Positions 27,265 to 36,212 of a stretch of DNA of 64,000 nucleotides are shown piece by piece. The translations under genes and the position numbers were made by a program. Positions within the stretch are counted from its first letter, which is position 1; every line of letters begins with the position of its first letter. Source of the stretch: Burkholderia sp. FERM BP-3421 (GTDB lineage Bacteria; Pseudomonadota; Gammaproteobacteria; Burkholderiales; Burkholderiaceae); contig NZ_CP117781.1 of assembly GCF_028657905.1 (NCBI RefSeq), positions 1,736,001 to 1,800,000 of the forward strand, written 5' to 3'. The notes beneath the pieces were generated by a model that was not told the DNA's origin, made no database searches, and saw nothing but the letters and a program-made list of their open reading frames with translations.

Positions 27265-28827
27265 TCAGAAGTGGTAGGTCGCCGAGGCCAGCACGTAGTC
27301 GCGATCGGCGAGCGGCCGCGTGGCGGGATTCGGCGAACCGAGGAACTTCGCGTAGACGAGCGACAACGACAGGTTGCTGAGCCGCGTGAAGGTCACCCCG
27401 GCCGTCACCCGGTTGTCCCCCTGGCCGGTCAACGCGCCGAGCGCGCCGGCCCGGGGCGAGGTGCCCACCAGGTCGAGCATGTAGGTCAGCGGAACGTTCA
27501 GGTCCCAGCCGTTGAACACGTTCTTGTAGCTGAGCGTCCACGCCAGCTCCAGCGCGAGCGCATTGCGCGAGTTCACGAGCGTCGTCGATCCGTCGACGGC
27601 CGAGAGGCCGCTCGCGTGGACGTAGGTGATTTCACCGACCAGCTGTTGCGACGCGGCGAGCGCGCTCGGCCCGATCGGGTAGATGCCGGACAGGTTGGTC
27701 TGCACGACGTTCGCGCGCGTCGCCTGCGGCCCCGCCGGCGTACTGACGAGCACGGCCGCGCCTTGCCGGTACGACGCTTCGCCCGCGACGTTCACGGGGC
27801 CGATCCGGGTCGAGAAGCTCGCGCCGGTGAGCTTGATATTGCTGAAATACGTCTGCTGGTACTGCGGCGTCGGGTAGTACGACGTGACGACGCTCGGGCT
27901 CATGTCGTTGTAGTGGAGATAGTAGAAGCCGAGTTCGGTGTCGCCCAACACGCGCAGCCGCGCGCCGACTCCCCACTGGTAGCGCGCGCTGGGCTTGTCG
28001 TCCGGGCCACGCGGAATCTGCATCCCGCCCGGGCCGATGAGGTACTGCGCACCCGGCCCCGTCACGTCCGAATAGCTCCAGTAGGAGCCCGGCGCGGTCA
28101 GGCGGTTCTCCTGGAACGAGAACTGGTAGTAGCCCATCAGGCTCAGGCGCGGCGTGATCTGCCACTGCGTCGAGATCTGCGGCACGGGCAGCAGGATGTC
28201 CTTCACCTCGGCGCCCGCGACATATGACTTGGTCGCATCCGACGGGCCTTGCGCGCCCGCGATGTTGGCGAAGAACAGGCTTTCGCCCCACGCGACGACC
28301 TGGTCGCCGACCTTCACGTTCAGGCTCGTCTCGCCGATCTTGAACGTATGGTATGCATAGGCGGCGAGCAGCGTCGCGTGTCCGCCCGACCAGTAGCGCG
28401 CGCCGCCCGTGAAGCCGTTGTACGCGCCGGCGTGGTTCACCGTGCCGGGCGCATCGTTGTAGTTCGAGTGGTGGTAGACCTGATCGTAGAAGGCGTCCGC
28501 GCGGACGAACACCCCCCAGTCGTCGTGCTTCAGGTTCACTTCGCCGAGCAGGCTGACCTGGTTCTGGATCAGCTTGTTCTTCGCGAAGTTCCGGTCGCCG
28601 TCGTCACCGTTGATGTTCGCGGGTGTGAGCAGACTGCCGCTCGGCGCGCGCGTGCGCATGCCGATCCCGTAACGGAGCGTGAACGTGTAGTCCAGCGTCG
28701 TGTCGGGGCCCAGGTCGATCGTGCTGCCCGCCTGGGCGGCGGGCGCGCACGACAACAGCGCGGCGGTCAGGGTCGGCAGGGTGGTGGCGGCCCGTCGACC
28801 GGCACGGAGCGAGTCCCGTTGATGCAT
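27265..28827 (-). CDS. DUF1302 outer-membrane porin-like protein
   Basis: Protein of 520 aa with a signal peptide (RRAATTLPTLTAALLSCAPAAQA) followed by many amphipathic beta strands. It ends in Phe (ASATYHF), typical of outer-membrane beta barrels. FARDNELK-like N-terminal blocks of DUF1302 appear as NLKHDDWGVFVRADAFYDQ, and VGDQVVAWGESLFF is conserved. The ATG at 28827 has a GAGGAGA Shine-Dalgarno. It probably forms the outer-membrane entry route for the hydrophobic substrate, with DUF1329. This is inference from gene context. Confidence 0.8.
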   Translation of the reverse strand: MHQRDSLRAGRRAATTLPTLTAALLSCAPAAQAGSTIDLGPDTTLDYTFTLRYGIGMRTRAPSGSLLTPANINGDDGDRNFAKNKLIQNQVSLLGEVNLKHDDWGVFVRADAFYDQVYHHSNYNDAPGTVNHAGAYNGFTGGARYWSGGHATLLAAYAYHTFKIGETSLNVKVGDQVVAWGESLFFANIAGAQGPSDATKSYVAGAEVKDILLPVPQISTQWQITPRLSLMGYYQFSFQENRLTAPGSYWSYSDVTGPGAQYLIGPGGMQIPRGPDDKPSARYQWGVGARLRVLGDTELGFYYLHYNDMSPSVVTSYYPTPQYQQTYFSNIKLTGASFSTRIGPVNVAGEASYRQGAAVLVSTPAGPQATRANVVQTNLSGIYPIGPSALAASQQLVGEITYVHASGLSAVDGSTTLVNSRNALALELAWTLSYKNVFNGWDLNVPLTYMLDLVGTSPRAGALGALTGQGDNRVTAGVTFTRLSNLSLSLVYAKFLGSPNPATRPLADRDYVLASATYHF

Positions 28828-28935
28828 GTCGTCTCCTCGGGGGTGTCGACGATCGTCGACGCGGTGGGGTGCGTGAGAGGCAGAGTAGGGAGATCGCGGT
28901 GGCAAGGGATCGTCGAAATGAACTAGATGCCTTCC

Positions 28936-29757
28936 CTAGGACAAGCGCTCGCCGCTCCGCATCGCCGCGGGCCCGGCGTCAACGCGCGGCGGCGGGACGG
29001 CGGCGAGGAACGCGGGTCGTTCTCCGCCGCCGTCCAGCCGCAGGTTCGCGCCCGACGCGTAGGCCGCCTCGGGCGAGGCGAGGAACAGGCAGGCGGACGC
29101 GATATCGTCGGGCGTCGCGAGGCGCCCGGCGGGAATCGTCGCGCGGATTGCCGCGAGCGCGTCGCTGTCGCCGTAATGGCCGTCGGCGCCCGCCTCGGTT
29201 TGCACAAGGCCCGGGCTGACAGCGCACACGCGCACGCGCGGCGCCCATTCGACCGCGAGCGAGGTCACCGCGCTGACGAGGCCCGCTTTCGCCGCGCCAT
29301 AGGCCGCCGTGCCCGGCGAGGGCCGCGACGCGCTGACGCTCGCGACGAACAGCATGACGCCGCCGTCGGGCTGCGGCTGCATGAGCGCGTTGACGCGTTG
29401 TGCGAGTTGCAGCGGCGCGATCAGGTTCAGGCGCACGATCGATTCGGTGAAGCGCGGCGACGCGTCGGCCGCGAGCGCGAACGGCGAGCCGCCCGCGTTG
29501 TTGACGAGCACGTCGAGGCTGCCCGTCGCGTCGCGGATCGCGCCGAGCAGCATGTCGACCTGCTCGATGTCGCGCAGATCGGCGGCGACGAAGCGCGCCG
29601 TGCGGCCGCCGCCCGTGGGCGGCGTATCGGGGGCGCGGCGCGCGCAGACGAACACGCGCGCGCCCGCCGCCAGGAACCGCTCGGCGATGCGCCGCCCGAT
29701 GCCCCGGGTGCCTCCCGTCACGAGCACGGTCCTGCCGCTGTAATCGAATGTCGTCAT
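28936..29757 (-). CDS. Short-chain dehydrogenase/reductase
   Basis: Classical SDR of 273 aa: cofactor motif TGGTRGIGRRIAERFLAAGA, NNAG (VLVNNAGGSPF), SVSASRP and YGAAKAG, then SPGLVQTEAG and GANLRLDGGGE. The start at 29757 has a GGGAGGAAG Shine-Dalgarno. It is the first gene of the minus-strand unit leading to DUF1302, DUF1329 and hsaEFG, and faces hsaD across a 139-bp divergent promoter region. A hydroxysteroid dehydrogenase role is likely but the position and stereochemistry are unknown. Confidence 0.77.
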   Translation of the reverse strand: MTTFDYSGRTVLVTGGTRGIGRRIAERFLAAGARVFVCARRAPDTPPTGGGRTARFVAADLRDIEQVDMLLGAIRDATGSLDVLVNNAGGSPFALAADASPRFTESIVRLNLIAPLQLAQRVNALMQPQPDGGVMLFVASVSASRPSPGTAAYGAAKAGLVSAVTSLAVEWAPRVRVCAVSPGLVQTEAGADGHYGDSDALAAIRATIPAGRLATPDDIASACLFLASPEAAYASGANLRLDGGGERPAFLAAVPPPRVDAGPAAMRSGERLS

Positions 29758-29809
29758 GTGTGCTTCCTCCCGGGTTGGAGCCGATGATAGGAAGATCCGA
29801 GCGGGTATT

Positions 29810-29829
29810 CGTAGTCCGAAAGGACGATG
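29810..29829. promoter_or_regulatory. Candidate operator site A (hsaD / SDR divergent promoter)
   Basis: The 20-mer CGTAGTCCGAAAGGACGATG lies in the divergent region between the SDR start (29757) and the hsaD start (29897). Sixteen of 20 bases match the site at 36922 and fifteen match the site at 39342. The shared pattern is CnTmGTCsGAnnGGAyGATG. Its core GTCC-GAAA-GGAC is an inverted repeat. I infer that it binds the LuxR-family regulator encoded at 38023-39213. Confidence 0.5.
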
Positions 29830-29896
29830 CGTGGCCGCGCGGGGCGCGCAATCATCGGGCGACGCACCCATCGAGCGACGAAGGATACGAACCGAG

Positions 29897-30733
29897 ATGA
29901 CGACTCCCACGACGCCGCCGGACGGCCTCTTCACCACCACGCCGGGCGGTTTGCGCCTCCATCATTTCGAGGCGGGCGAGGGCCGGCCCGTGGTGTTCAT
30001 CCACGGCAGCGGGCCCGGCGCGAGCGGCTTCAGCAACTTCAAGCATAACTATCCGGCGTTCGCGGCCGCGGGCCACCGCGCGATCGTCGTCGATCTGCCC
30101 GGCTACGGGCAGTCGTCGAAGCCGTCCGATATCACGTATGCGCTTGACTTCTTCGTCGGTGCGCTGCACGCGCAGCTCGATGCGCTCGGCGTCGGGCCGG
30201 CCGTGCTGCTCGGCAACTCGCTCGGCGGCGCGATCGCGCTGAAATATGCGCTCGATCATCCCGACGACGTCGACGCGTTGATCATGATGGCGCCGGGAGG
30301 CGTCGAGGAGCGCGAGACTTATTTCCGGATGGAAGGGATTCGGCGGATGGTGCAGCTATTCACAGATCGCCTGATGAATCGGGACACGATGCGCGAGCTG
30401 CTGACGCTGCTCGTGCACGATCCCGGGTTCGTCACCGATGCGCTCATCGACGAGCGGATGGCGGTATGCGTCGAGCAGCCGGTCGAGGTGCTGTCGACGA
30501 TGCGCGTGCCGAACCTGACCGGCGCGCTCGGCGACGTGCGCTGTCCGGTGCTGGGCTTCTGGGGGACGAACGACCGGTTCAATCCGGTCGGCGGCGCGAT
30601 GACCTTCCTGGAACATTGCCGCAATGCGCGCTTCGTTCTGATGAACCGGTGCGGTCATTGGGTGATGGTGGAACACGCCGATTACTTCAATCGGGAATGC
30701 CTTGAATTTCTCGCGACGCTGCAGACGCGATAA
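29897..30733 (+). CDS. hsaD: Meta-cleavage product hydrolase (HsaD/TesD type)
   Basis: Alpha/beta-hydrolase of 278 aa that cleaves the C-C bond of 4,9-DSHA, separating the ring-A fragment from the C/D-ring propionate. The catalytic triad fits Ser108 (GNSLGG), Asp226 (GTNDRFNP) and His254 (GHWVMVEH). The oxyanion region HGSGPGASGFSNFKHNYP is typical of C-C hydrolases such as HsaD and BphD. The start at 29897 follows GAAGGAT. It heads a plus-strand unit with three SDR genes. Confidence 0.87.
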   Translation: MTTPTTPPDGLFTTTPGGLRLHHFEAGEGRPVVFIHGSGPGASGFSNFKHNYPAFAAAGHRAIVVDLPGYGQSSKPSDITYALDFFVGALHAQLDALGVGPAVLLGNSLGGAIALKYALDHPDDVDALIMMAPGGVEERETYFRMEGIRRMVQLFTDRLMNRDTMRELLTLLVHDPGFVTDALIDERMAVCVEQPVEVLSTMRVPNLTGALGDVRCPVLGFWGTNDRFNPVGGAMTFLEHCRNARFVLMNRCGHWVMVEHADYFNRECLEFLATLQTR

Positions 30734-30793
30734 CGCGAGGCGGTCGTCCGGGCGAGTTCCGGGCGCCCTCAACCTGATGGATAGGGAGACAGC

Positions 30794-31582
30794 ATGAAAT
30801 ATCTCAACGATCTGTTCGACCTGCGCGGCAAGGTCGCCGCGATCACCGGCTCGGCGCGCGGCATCGGCGCGGAGACGGCTCGCACGCTGGCCGCGGCTGG
30901 CGCGACCGTCGCGATCCTCGACGTGCTGTCGCAGCCGGGCGAGGCGCTCGTCGAGGAGATTCGCGCGCAGGGCGGCCAGGCCGCGTACTGGCGGCTCGAC
31001 GTGACGAGCGAGGCCGACGTCTCGCGCGTGTTCGGGGAGATCGCCGCGCGCTTCGGCCGGCTCGATGTGCTCGTCAACAACGCCGGCATCGAAGGACACA
31101 ACGCGCCGACGCACGAACTCACGCTCGCGCAATGGCGGCGCGTGCAGGACGTGAACGTCGACGGCGTGTTCCTGTGCACGCGCGCGGCGATTCCGCATAT
31201 CGAGGCGGCGGGCGGCGGCTCGGTCGTGAACCTGTCGTCGATGTACGGGATCGTCGGTGGGCCCGACGTGCCCGCGTATCACGCGTCGAAGGCCGCGGTG
31301 CGGATGATGGCGAAGGTCGACGCCATGTTGTACGCGGCGAAGAACATTCGCGCCAATTCGGTGCATCCCGGCTATATCCGCACGCCGATGCTGGAGGAAG
31401 CGTTTCGGCAGGCAGGGCAGGATCCGGACCGCGCGTTCGAATACCTGCAGGCCAACGTGCCGCTCGGCCGGCTCGGCAGCCCGCGCGATATCGCGGCCGG
31501 CATCCTGTATCTCGTGTCGCCGGCCGGCCGCTACATGACGGGCGCGGAACTCGTGATCGATGGCGGGTACACGGCGCGCTGA
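30794..31582 (+). CDS. SDR, hydroxysteroid-dehydrogenase-like
   Basis: Classical SDR of 262 aa with TGSARGIGAETARTLAAAGA, VLVNNAGIEG, active-site NLSSMYGIVGG and YHASKAA, plus VHPGYIRTPMLEEA and AELVIDGGYTAR. The sequence type resembles bacterial 3alpha/7alpha/12alpha-hydroxysteroid dehydrogenases and 3-oxoacyl reductases. It starts 60 bp after hsaD with an AGGGAGAC Shine-Dalgarno. Oxidation or reduction of a ring hydroxyl is inferred from its position. Confidence 0.76.
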   Translation: MKYLNDLFDLRGKVAAITGSARGIGAETARTLAAAGATVAILDVLSQPGEALVEEIRAQGGQAAYWRLDVTSEADVSRVFGEIAARFGRLDVLVNNAGIEGHNAPTHELTLAQWRRVQDVNVDGVFLCTRAAIPHIEAAGGGSVVNLSSMYGIVGGPDVPAYHASKAAVRMMAKVDAMLYAAKNIRANSVHPGYIRTPMLEEAFRQAGQDPDRAFEYLQANVPLGRLGSPRDIAAGILYLVSPAGRYMTGAELVIDGGYTAR

Positions 31583-31635
31583 GAAACCAGCGCCGCCGCT
31601 TGCCCGACGCGCGGCATGGACAGGAGACGACGAGC

Positions 31636-32502
31636 ATGACACGAAACCACGACACGCCGGTTGCCGTCGTGACCGGCGCGTCGCGCGGCGCGGGCAAGGG
31701 CATCGCGCGCGCGCTCGGCGCGGCCGGCATGATCGTCTATGTGACGGGCCGCTCGCTGAACGAAGACGACGGCCCGCTGCCCGGCACGATCCACGCCAGC
31801 GCACGCGAGATCGATGCGCTCGGCGGGCGCGGGTTCGCCGTGCCGTGCGACCACGCGGACGACGCACAGGTGAAGGCGCTGTTCGAGCGCGTCGAACGCG
31901 ACAGTGGGCGCCTCGACCTCCTCGTCAACAACGCGACCAGCCTGCACGATCAGTTGATCCTGCCGGGCCCGTTCTGGGAGAAGTCGCTCGATCTCGTGAA
32001 CATCCTCGACGTCGGGCTGCGCTCGGCCTATGTGGCCAGTTGGCATGCGGCGCGGTTGATGACGAAGCGGCGGACCGGCTTGATCGCGTTCACGTCCTCG
32101 TTCGGCGCGGGTTGCTACATGCACGGGGCCGCCTATGGCGCGCAGAAGGCCGGTATCGACAAGTTCGCGAAGGATATGGCCGTCGATCTCAAGCCGTTCG
32201 ACGTCGCGGCGGTGTCGATCTGGATGGGGGTGTTGCGCACGGAGCGCACGACGCGCGTGTGGGACGCGCACCCCGATCTCCACAGGGAATTCTCGCTCGC
32301 CGCGGAAAGCCCGGAGTTCACGGGCCGCGTGATTCGCGCGATCCACGACGACCCGAGGCGCATGACGCTGTCCGGGCAGGTGCTGATCGGCGCGGAGATC
32401 GCGCTCGACTACGGCATCGTCGATCTCGACGGCAAACAGCCGCCGTCGTATCGCGAATTGCTCGGCGGGCCCGTGCCGGCTCATCCGGCAATCGTTGCCT
32501 GA
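31636..32502 (+). CDS. SDR, DHRS1-like
   Basis: SDR of 288 aa with TGASRGAGKGIARALGAAGM, a variable NNAT (LLVNNATSLHD), FTSSFGAG and YGAQKAGIDK. It shows the DHRS1-type architecture, including a long loop after the first strand (TGRSLNEDDGPLPGTIH) and SIWMGVLRTERT. Human DHRS1-type enzymes reduce steroids and xenobiotics. A role on steroid ketones would fit this island, though the substrate is not known. It follows the preceding SDR by 53 bp with an AGGAGACG Shine-Dalgarno. Confidence 0.74.
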   Translation: MTRNHDTPVAVVTGASRGAGKGIARALGAAGMIVYVTGRSLNEDDGPLPGTIHASAREIDALGGRGFAVPCDHADDAQVKALFERVERDSGRLDLLVNNATSLHDQLILPGPFWEKSLDLVNILDVGLRSAYVASWHAARLMTKRRTGLIAFTSSFGAGCYMHGAAYGAQKAGIDKFAKDMAVDLKPFDVAAVSIWMGVLRTERTTRVWDAHPDLHREFSLAAESPEFTGRVIRAIHDDPRRMTLSGQVLIGAEIALDYGIVDLDGKQPPSYRELLGGPVPAHPAIVA

Positions 32503-32829
32503 GGGGCGCGGGTGGGCGTCGTGCCGCGGGAAAACGCACTCGTCCGCTACAGGCGGCCGTCCGCGCGGTGCGTTCAAGTCGGTGGTGTCGGCGTCAAGGC
32601 GGGCGACCGGCCGCGCGCGAGCGACGTCCAGGCGGCATCCGCGCGCATGCGCGCCGTGGAATCGACGTGAATCCGTGGTGCGCCGCGTGGCCCCATGGCC
32701 GATACCGCCCAGCCGCACGCGTCGCGTATCCGGCGACGGGGACGTTGCGATTCGTGGGCAGGAGCAGGGAGGGCGGCCGACGGCGCGAGCCGCGCGGCAT
32801 GCCTGAATCGACATTGAAAGGAGCACATC
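32503..32829. other. Intergenic gap without a recognised gene
   Basis: About 327 bases of GC-rich sequence. Open frames here lack ribosome-binding sites and homology. I see an Arg/Pro-rich frame on each strand, as expected by chance at this base composition. I found no copy of the motif shared by the sites at 29810, 36922 and 39342. A promoter for the SDR at 32830 may be here but I cannot place it. Confidence 0.35.
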
Positions 32830-33609
32830 ATGAATCGACTGGAAGGGAAGGTGGCGATCATCACGGGCGGCGCTCGCGGGATAGGCGCGGCGACGTGCCG
32901 GCGGTTCGTCGAGGCGGGGGCGCGCGCCGTCGTGATCGCGGACGTACTCGATGGTGAGGGCGGCGCGCTCGCGCGCGAGCTGGGCGATGCGGCCTGCTTC
33001 ATGCGGCTCGACGTCGCCGACGAAGCGAACTGGAGCCGCGTCGCCGATGCGGCGGCCAGCCGGTTCGGCGGTATCGACGTGCTCGTCAACAACGCGGCCG
33101 TGCTCACGTTCTGCGGCATCACCGAACTGTCGACACGCGATTTCGAGCGCGAATTGTCGGTCAATCTCGTGGGTACGTTCGTCGGCCTCCGCACCGTGGC
33201 GCCGTACATGATCGCGCGGAAGCGCGGCTCGATCGTCAACATCTCGTCGGTCGACGGCCTGCGCGGCGTCAATGCGCTGGCGGCCTACGCATCGAGCAAA
33301 TGGGGCGTGCGCGGTCTCACGAAAGTCGCCGCGCTCGAATTCGGCCATCACGGCGTGCGCGTCAACTCGATCCACCCGGGCGGCGTGGACACGGTGATGT
33401 CGAATCCGACCGGCGCGCCGCTGGAAGCGATCAACCCGCATTATGCGAACGTGCCGCTGCAGCGCGTGGGCTTGCCCGACGAGATTGCGCGCGCGACGCT
33501 CTTTCTCGCGAGCGACGAGGCGTCGTATTGCAACGGCGCGGAACTGGCCGTCGACGGCGGGATGGTCGCGGGCGCGTATTACCCGGGGTTGCCGGGCGCG
33601 CCGCGCTGA
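32830..33609 (+). CDS. SDR similar to 3alpha/20beta-hydroxysteroid dehydrogenase
   Basis: Classical SDR of 259 aa. The cofactor motif TGGARGIGAATCRRFVEAGA, VIADVLDGEGGALARELGDA, NNAAVLTF, the active-site block NISSVDGLRGVNALAAYASS-KWGVRGLTKVAALE and NSIHPGGVDTVM strongly recall Streptomyces 3alpha(or 20beta)-HSD. ATG at 32830 has an AAAGGAGC Shine-Dalgarno. It probably oxidises or reduces a steroid hydroxyl or ketone at C3, C7, C12 or C20; which one cannot be read from sequence. Confidence 0.78.
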   Translation: MNRLEGKVAIITGGARGIGAATCRRFVEAGARAVVIADVLDGEGGALARELGDAACFMRLDVADEANWSRVADAAASRFGGIDVLVNNAAVLTFCGITELSTRDFERELSVNLVGTFVGLRTVAPYMIARKRGSIVNISSVDGLRGVNALAAYASSKWGVRGLTKVAALEFGHHGVRVNSIHPGGVDTVMSNPTGAPLEAINPHYANVPLQRVGLPDEIARATLFLASDEASYCNGAELAVDGGMVAGAYYPGLPGAPR

Positions 33610-33836
33610 GCGGGCCGGCCCCGCCCTCCGTGTGCTCAAGGGGGGCCTGGCTCGCGAAGTCGTTTCCCGCGCGGGCGACAAGGTCGGCACACCGATCTTG
33701 CCGCCCGCCGGAGGTGGCGCGCGGAGGCCCGACTGCTCCGGATGGTCGTCGGCCGAGACCCTATTTCTGCGAGGTAAACGCGCGCCGCTGTTGTCCCGCC
33801 TGCGCGTGACGTGCGGCGGGGCGGGACCCGATGTGC

Positions 33837-34745
33837 TTACGCGCGGGAATGCGCATCGACGACCTCGTCGATCGCGCGCTGCACGTCGCCGCGCCGGTAG
33901 CGCAGTCGCGCGAGGTCGCCCGAGTCCGGCTCGTAGGCAATGATGTTGCCGCGTCCCGTGTAGATCGCGATATCCGGCAACAACGGATGGGCCTGGTCGA
34001 GCGACGGCACCGGTTGCGGATTGCCGGCCGCGCGGAAGAAGGCGGCGAAATAGTCGGCGAAGCTGAGGTTTTCGTCGCCGACGAGATAGGCCCGGCCGGC
34101 TTCGCCGCGTCGCAGCGCACCCCAGATCGCTTCCGACAGTGATTGCGTCGACATGAAATTGCTGCCGCCGACCGGCCCGAATACGGGCAGGCCAATGAGC
34201 CTGCCCTGGGCATAGCGCGTGTACGCGGCGAACATGTCGCTGCGCAGCCCTGGCACGGAACCGACGACAAACGGCGCGTTGACGCTGCATACCTCGAACG
34301 AAGTCGTCGCGAGTGCCCGCACGCGTTCATCGGCGAGATGGCGCGAGCGCACGTACGGGACCGTTTCGACGAGCGCGGGCGCGACCCGCGGATAGAAGCT
34401 GCCGACCAGCACGGCGCGTTTCACGCCCGCGTCGCGCGCCAGCGAGAAGAAGCGCGGCACCGCGTCGATGTTCGCGCGTTGCCAGTGCGCGGCTTCGTCC
34501 ACGCCGGGCGGGAGGTGACGAATGTCGTTGCCGGCCGCGAACACGAGCGCATCGAAGCGCGCCAGATCGTCGCGCGCGAAGTCGTCGGCGACATAATCGC
34601 CGCGCAGCAGGTCGAATTTCGCGAGTGCGCAGGCGGTTGCCGGCGGCTTGCGCGCGGCGAGCGTGACGTCGTTGCCCTGCGCTTTCAGGTGCAGCGCCGC
34701 GTGACCGCCGATCAGGCCCGTGCCGCCGATGATCAGGATGTTCAT
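33837..34745 (-). CDS. NAD-dependent epimerase/3beta-HSD-like extended SDR
   Basis: Extended SDR of 302 aa with an N-terminal GGTGLIGGHAALHL dinucleotide-binding motif and an atypical active site (VLVGSFYPRVAP, then YVRSRHLADERV with a Tyr-x3-His arrangement instead of YxxxK). The family includes 3beta-HSD/isomerases and plant progesterone reductases. The ATG at 34745 has AGAGGAC upstream; a longer frame begins at 34778. It opens a region of minus-strand genes in the island. Function is only suggested by the context. Confidence 0.68.
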   Translation of the reverse strand: MNILIIGGTGLIGGHAALHLKAQGNDVTLAARKPPATACALAKFDLLRGDYVADDFARDDLARFDALVFAAGNDIRHLPPGVDEAAHWQRANIDAVPRFFSLARDAGVKRAVLVGSFYPRVAPALVETVPYVRSRHLADERVRALATTSFEVCSVNAPFVVGSVPGLRSDMFAAYTRYAQGRLIGLPVFGPVGGSNFMSTQSLSEAIWGALRRGEAGRAYLVGDENLSFADYFAAFFRAAGNPQPVPSLDQAHPLLPDIAIYTGRGNIIAYEPDSGDLARLRYRRGDVQRAIDEVVDAHSRA

Positions 34746-34982
34746 GATGGGTCCTCTGGCGGCGCTTGCGCGCCGCATGAATGAACGTTCACGAGGCGCG
34801 CTCGGGCGCCTCGGTTCGGGAAGGGAAGCCCGCAGCTGGCGTCGGCGGGTGGATGGGGGCGGAGCCGGTCCGGATCGAGCCGTACGCCGCGCCGCGCGCG
34901 CGGCTGGCCGGCGCTCGGCATGGGTGCCTCGGGGACGACGCGCTTTGCGGGACTCACGCGGACGACGGAACCGGGCTACGCC

Positions 34983-35741
34983 TCACAACGACGAGACGAG
35001 TTGCGCGTTGTCGATCCGAAGTTCGGCGCCATTCACGAAGCGCGACTCGTCCGAGGCGAGGAACAGCACGAGATTCGCGACGTCCCGCGGGTCGCAGATG
35101 CGCGCCATCAGGTCGTGGCCGACGCCGGGCGTGGCCGGATCGATATCGGGCATCAAGGCCTGCGTCATGGGCGTCCAGATTCCGTCCGGATGAACCGAGT
35201 TGCAGCGGATCGGATAGCCGTTGCGCTTGCAATGCACGGCGACGCTGCGCGTGAGCGCCGTCACCGCGCCTTTCGAGGCCGTGTACGCGCACATCATCGG
35301 CAGCCCGGCGAGCGCGGCGACCGACGACATCATCACGATCGACGACGGCGCACCGTTGCCTTTCATCGCGCCGATCGCATGCTTGCAGCCCAGGAAATAG
35401 CCATCGGCGTTGGTGCGCATCACGCTTCGCCAGCCATCGAGGCTGGTTTCCTCGATCGTGCCGGCCGGGCCGACGGCGGCGTTGTTGACGAGCACGTCGA
35501 GCCGGCCGAAGCGGTCGAGCGTGGCGGCGATCGCGCGCTGCCAGCCGTGCTCGTCGGCGATGTCGTGATGCACGAACAACGCGGCCTCGCCGATCTCGTC
35601 AGCGAGCGCGCGGCCCGTGTCTTCGTTGATGTCGGTCAGCACGACGCGCGCGCCTTCGGCGGCGAACAGCAGCGCGTCCGCGCGGCCGACGCCGTTCGCG
35701 GCGCCCGTGATCAGCGCAACTTTGTTGGCGACTCGGTTCAT
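34983..35741 (-). CDS. 3(17)beta-hydroxysteroid dehydrogenase-like SDR
   Basis: Classical SDR of 252 aa closely resembling the Comamonas testosteroni 3beta/17beta-HSD: NRVANKVALITGAANGVGR, DINEDTGRALADEIGEAALFVHHD, NNAAVGPAG, YTASKGAVTALTRSVAVHC, NSVHPDGIWTPMTQALMP and LFLASDESRFVNGAELRIDN. The Tyr-x3-Lys is present. The start at 35741 follows a CTGACC-rich leader with a weak Shine-Dalgarno. It would interconvert 17beta- or 3beta-hydroxyls and ketones at entry to the pathway. Confidence 0.8.
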   Translation of the reverse strand: MNRVANKVALITGAANGVGRADALLFAAEGARVVLTDINEDTGRALADEIGEAALFVHHDIADEHGWQRAIAATLDRFGRLDVLVNNAAVGPAGTIEETSLDGWRSVMRTNADGYFLGCKHAIGAMKGNGAPSSIVMMSSVAALAGLPMMCAYTASKGAVTALTRSVAVHCKRNGYPIRCNSVHPDGIWTPMTQALMPDIDPATPGVGHDLMARICDPRDVANLVLFLASDESRFVNGAELRIDNAQLVSSL

Positions 35742-35810
35742 GGTTGGTCAGGCTCCTCTGAGGTCTGGAAGGCGGGCGCGTTCACGCGGCGCCTGGTACG
35801 CGGCCTACGG

Positions 35811-36209
35811 TTACGGCGTCCAGCACGGTCGATGCGCGAGCGTCGCGTCGAGGCGCGGGTTCGTGCGCAACTCGTGGCCGCCGTCGACGGCGAAACGCTG
35901 ACCCGTCACCCAGCCCGATTCGGGGCCGGCCAGATAACGCACCGCTTGCGCGATCGCGGCCGGGTCGTCGCCGGCCGTGCCGAGTGGAATCTGTTCGAGA
36001 CAGGCGCCGCCGGGCTGGATCTCGACGCGGCCGCCCGGCACGGCGTTCGTCAGCTGGCGCAGCGCGTGTTCGAGCGCGACGCGGCGGCGACTCATCAGGA
36101 CGACGGTTGCGCCGTCCGCGTCGAGCGCATGCGCGCAGGCCGCGCCGATGCCGCCGGCGCCGCCCGTCACGAGCACGGTCCGGCCTTCGAGAGGACGAGA
36201 GGCGGGCAT
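35811..36209 (-). pseudogene. SDR with internal deletion (no active site)
   Basis: The first 50 residues are a normal SDR start (GRTVLVTGGAGGIGAACAHALDADGA, MSRRRVALEHALRQL), and the last 65 are a normal SDR end (AIAQAVRYLAGPESGWVTGQRF, AVDGGHELRTNP). The central third, which should carry NNAG, the catalytic Ser and YxxxK, is missing without loss of frame. At 132 aa it is about half the family length. It is probably a non-functional deletion product lying 3 bp from another broken gene. Confidence 0.75.
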
Positions 36210-36212
36210 CGC

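Noticed and set aside
28926..28945. Possible fourth copy of the shared operator (GATGCCTTCCCTAGGACAAG)
   Set aside because: It shares TCC-CTAG-GAC-like bases but has different spacing and overlaps an SDR stop codon. The match is too weak to include.
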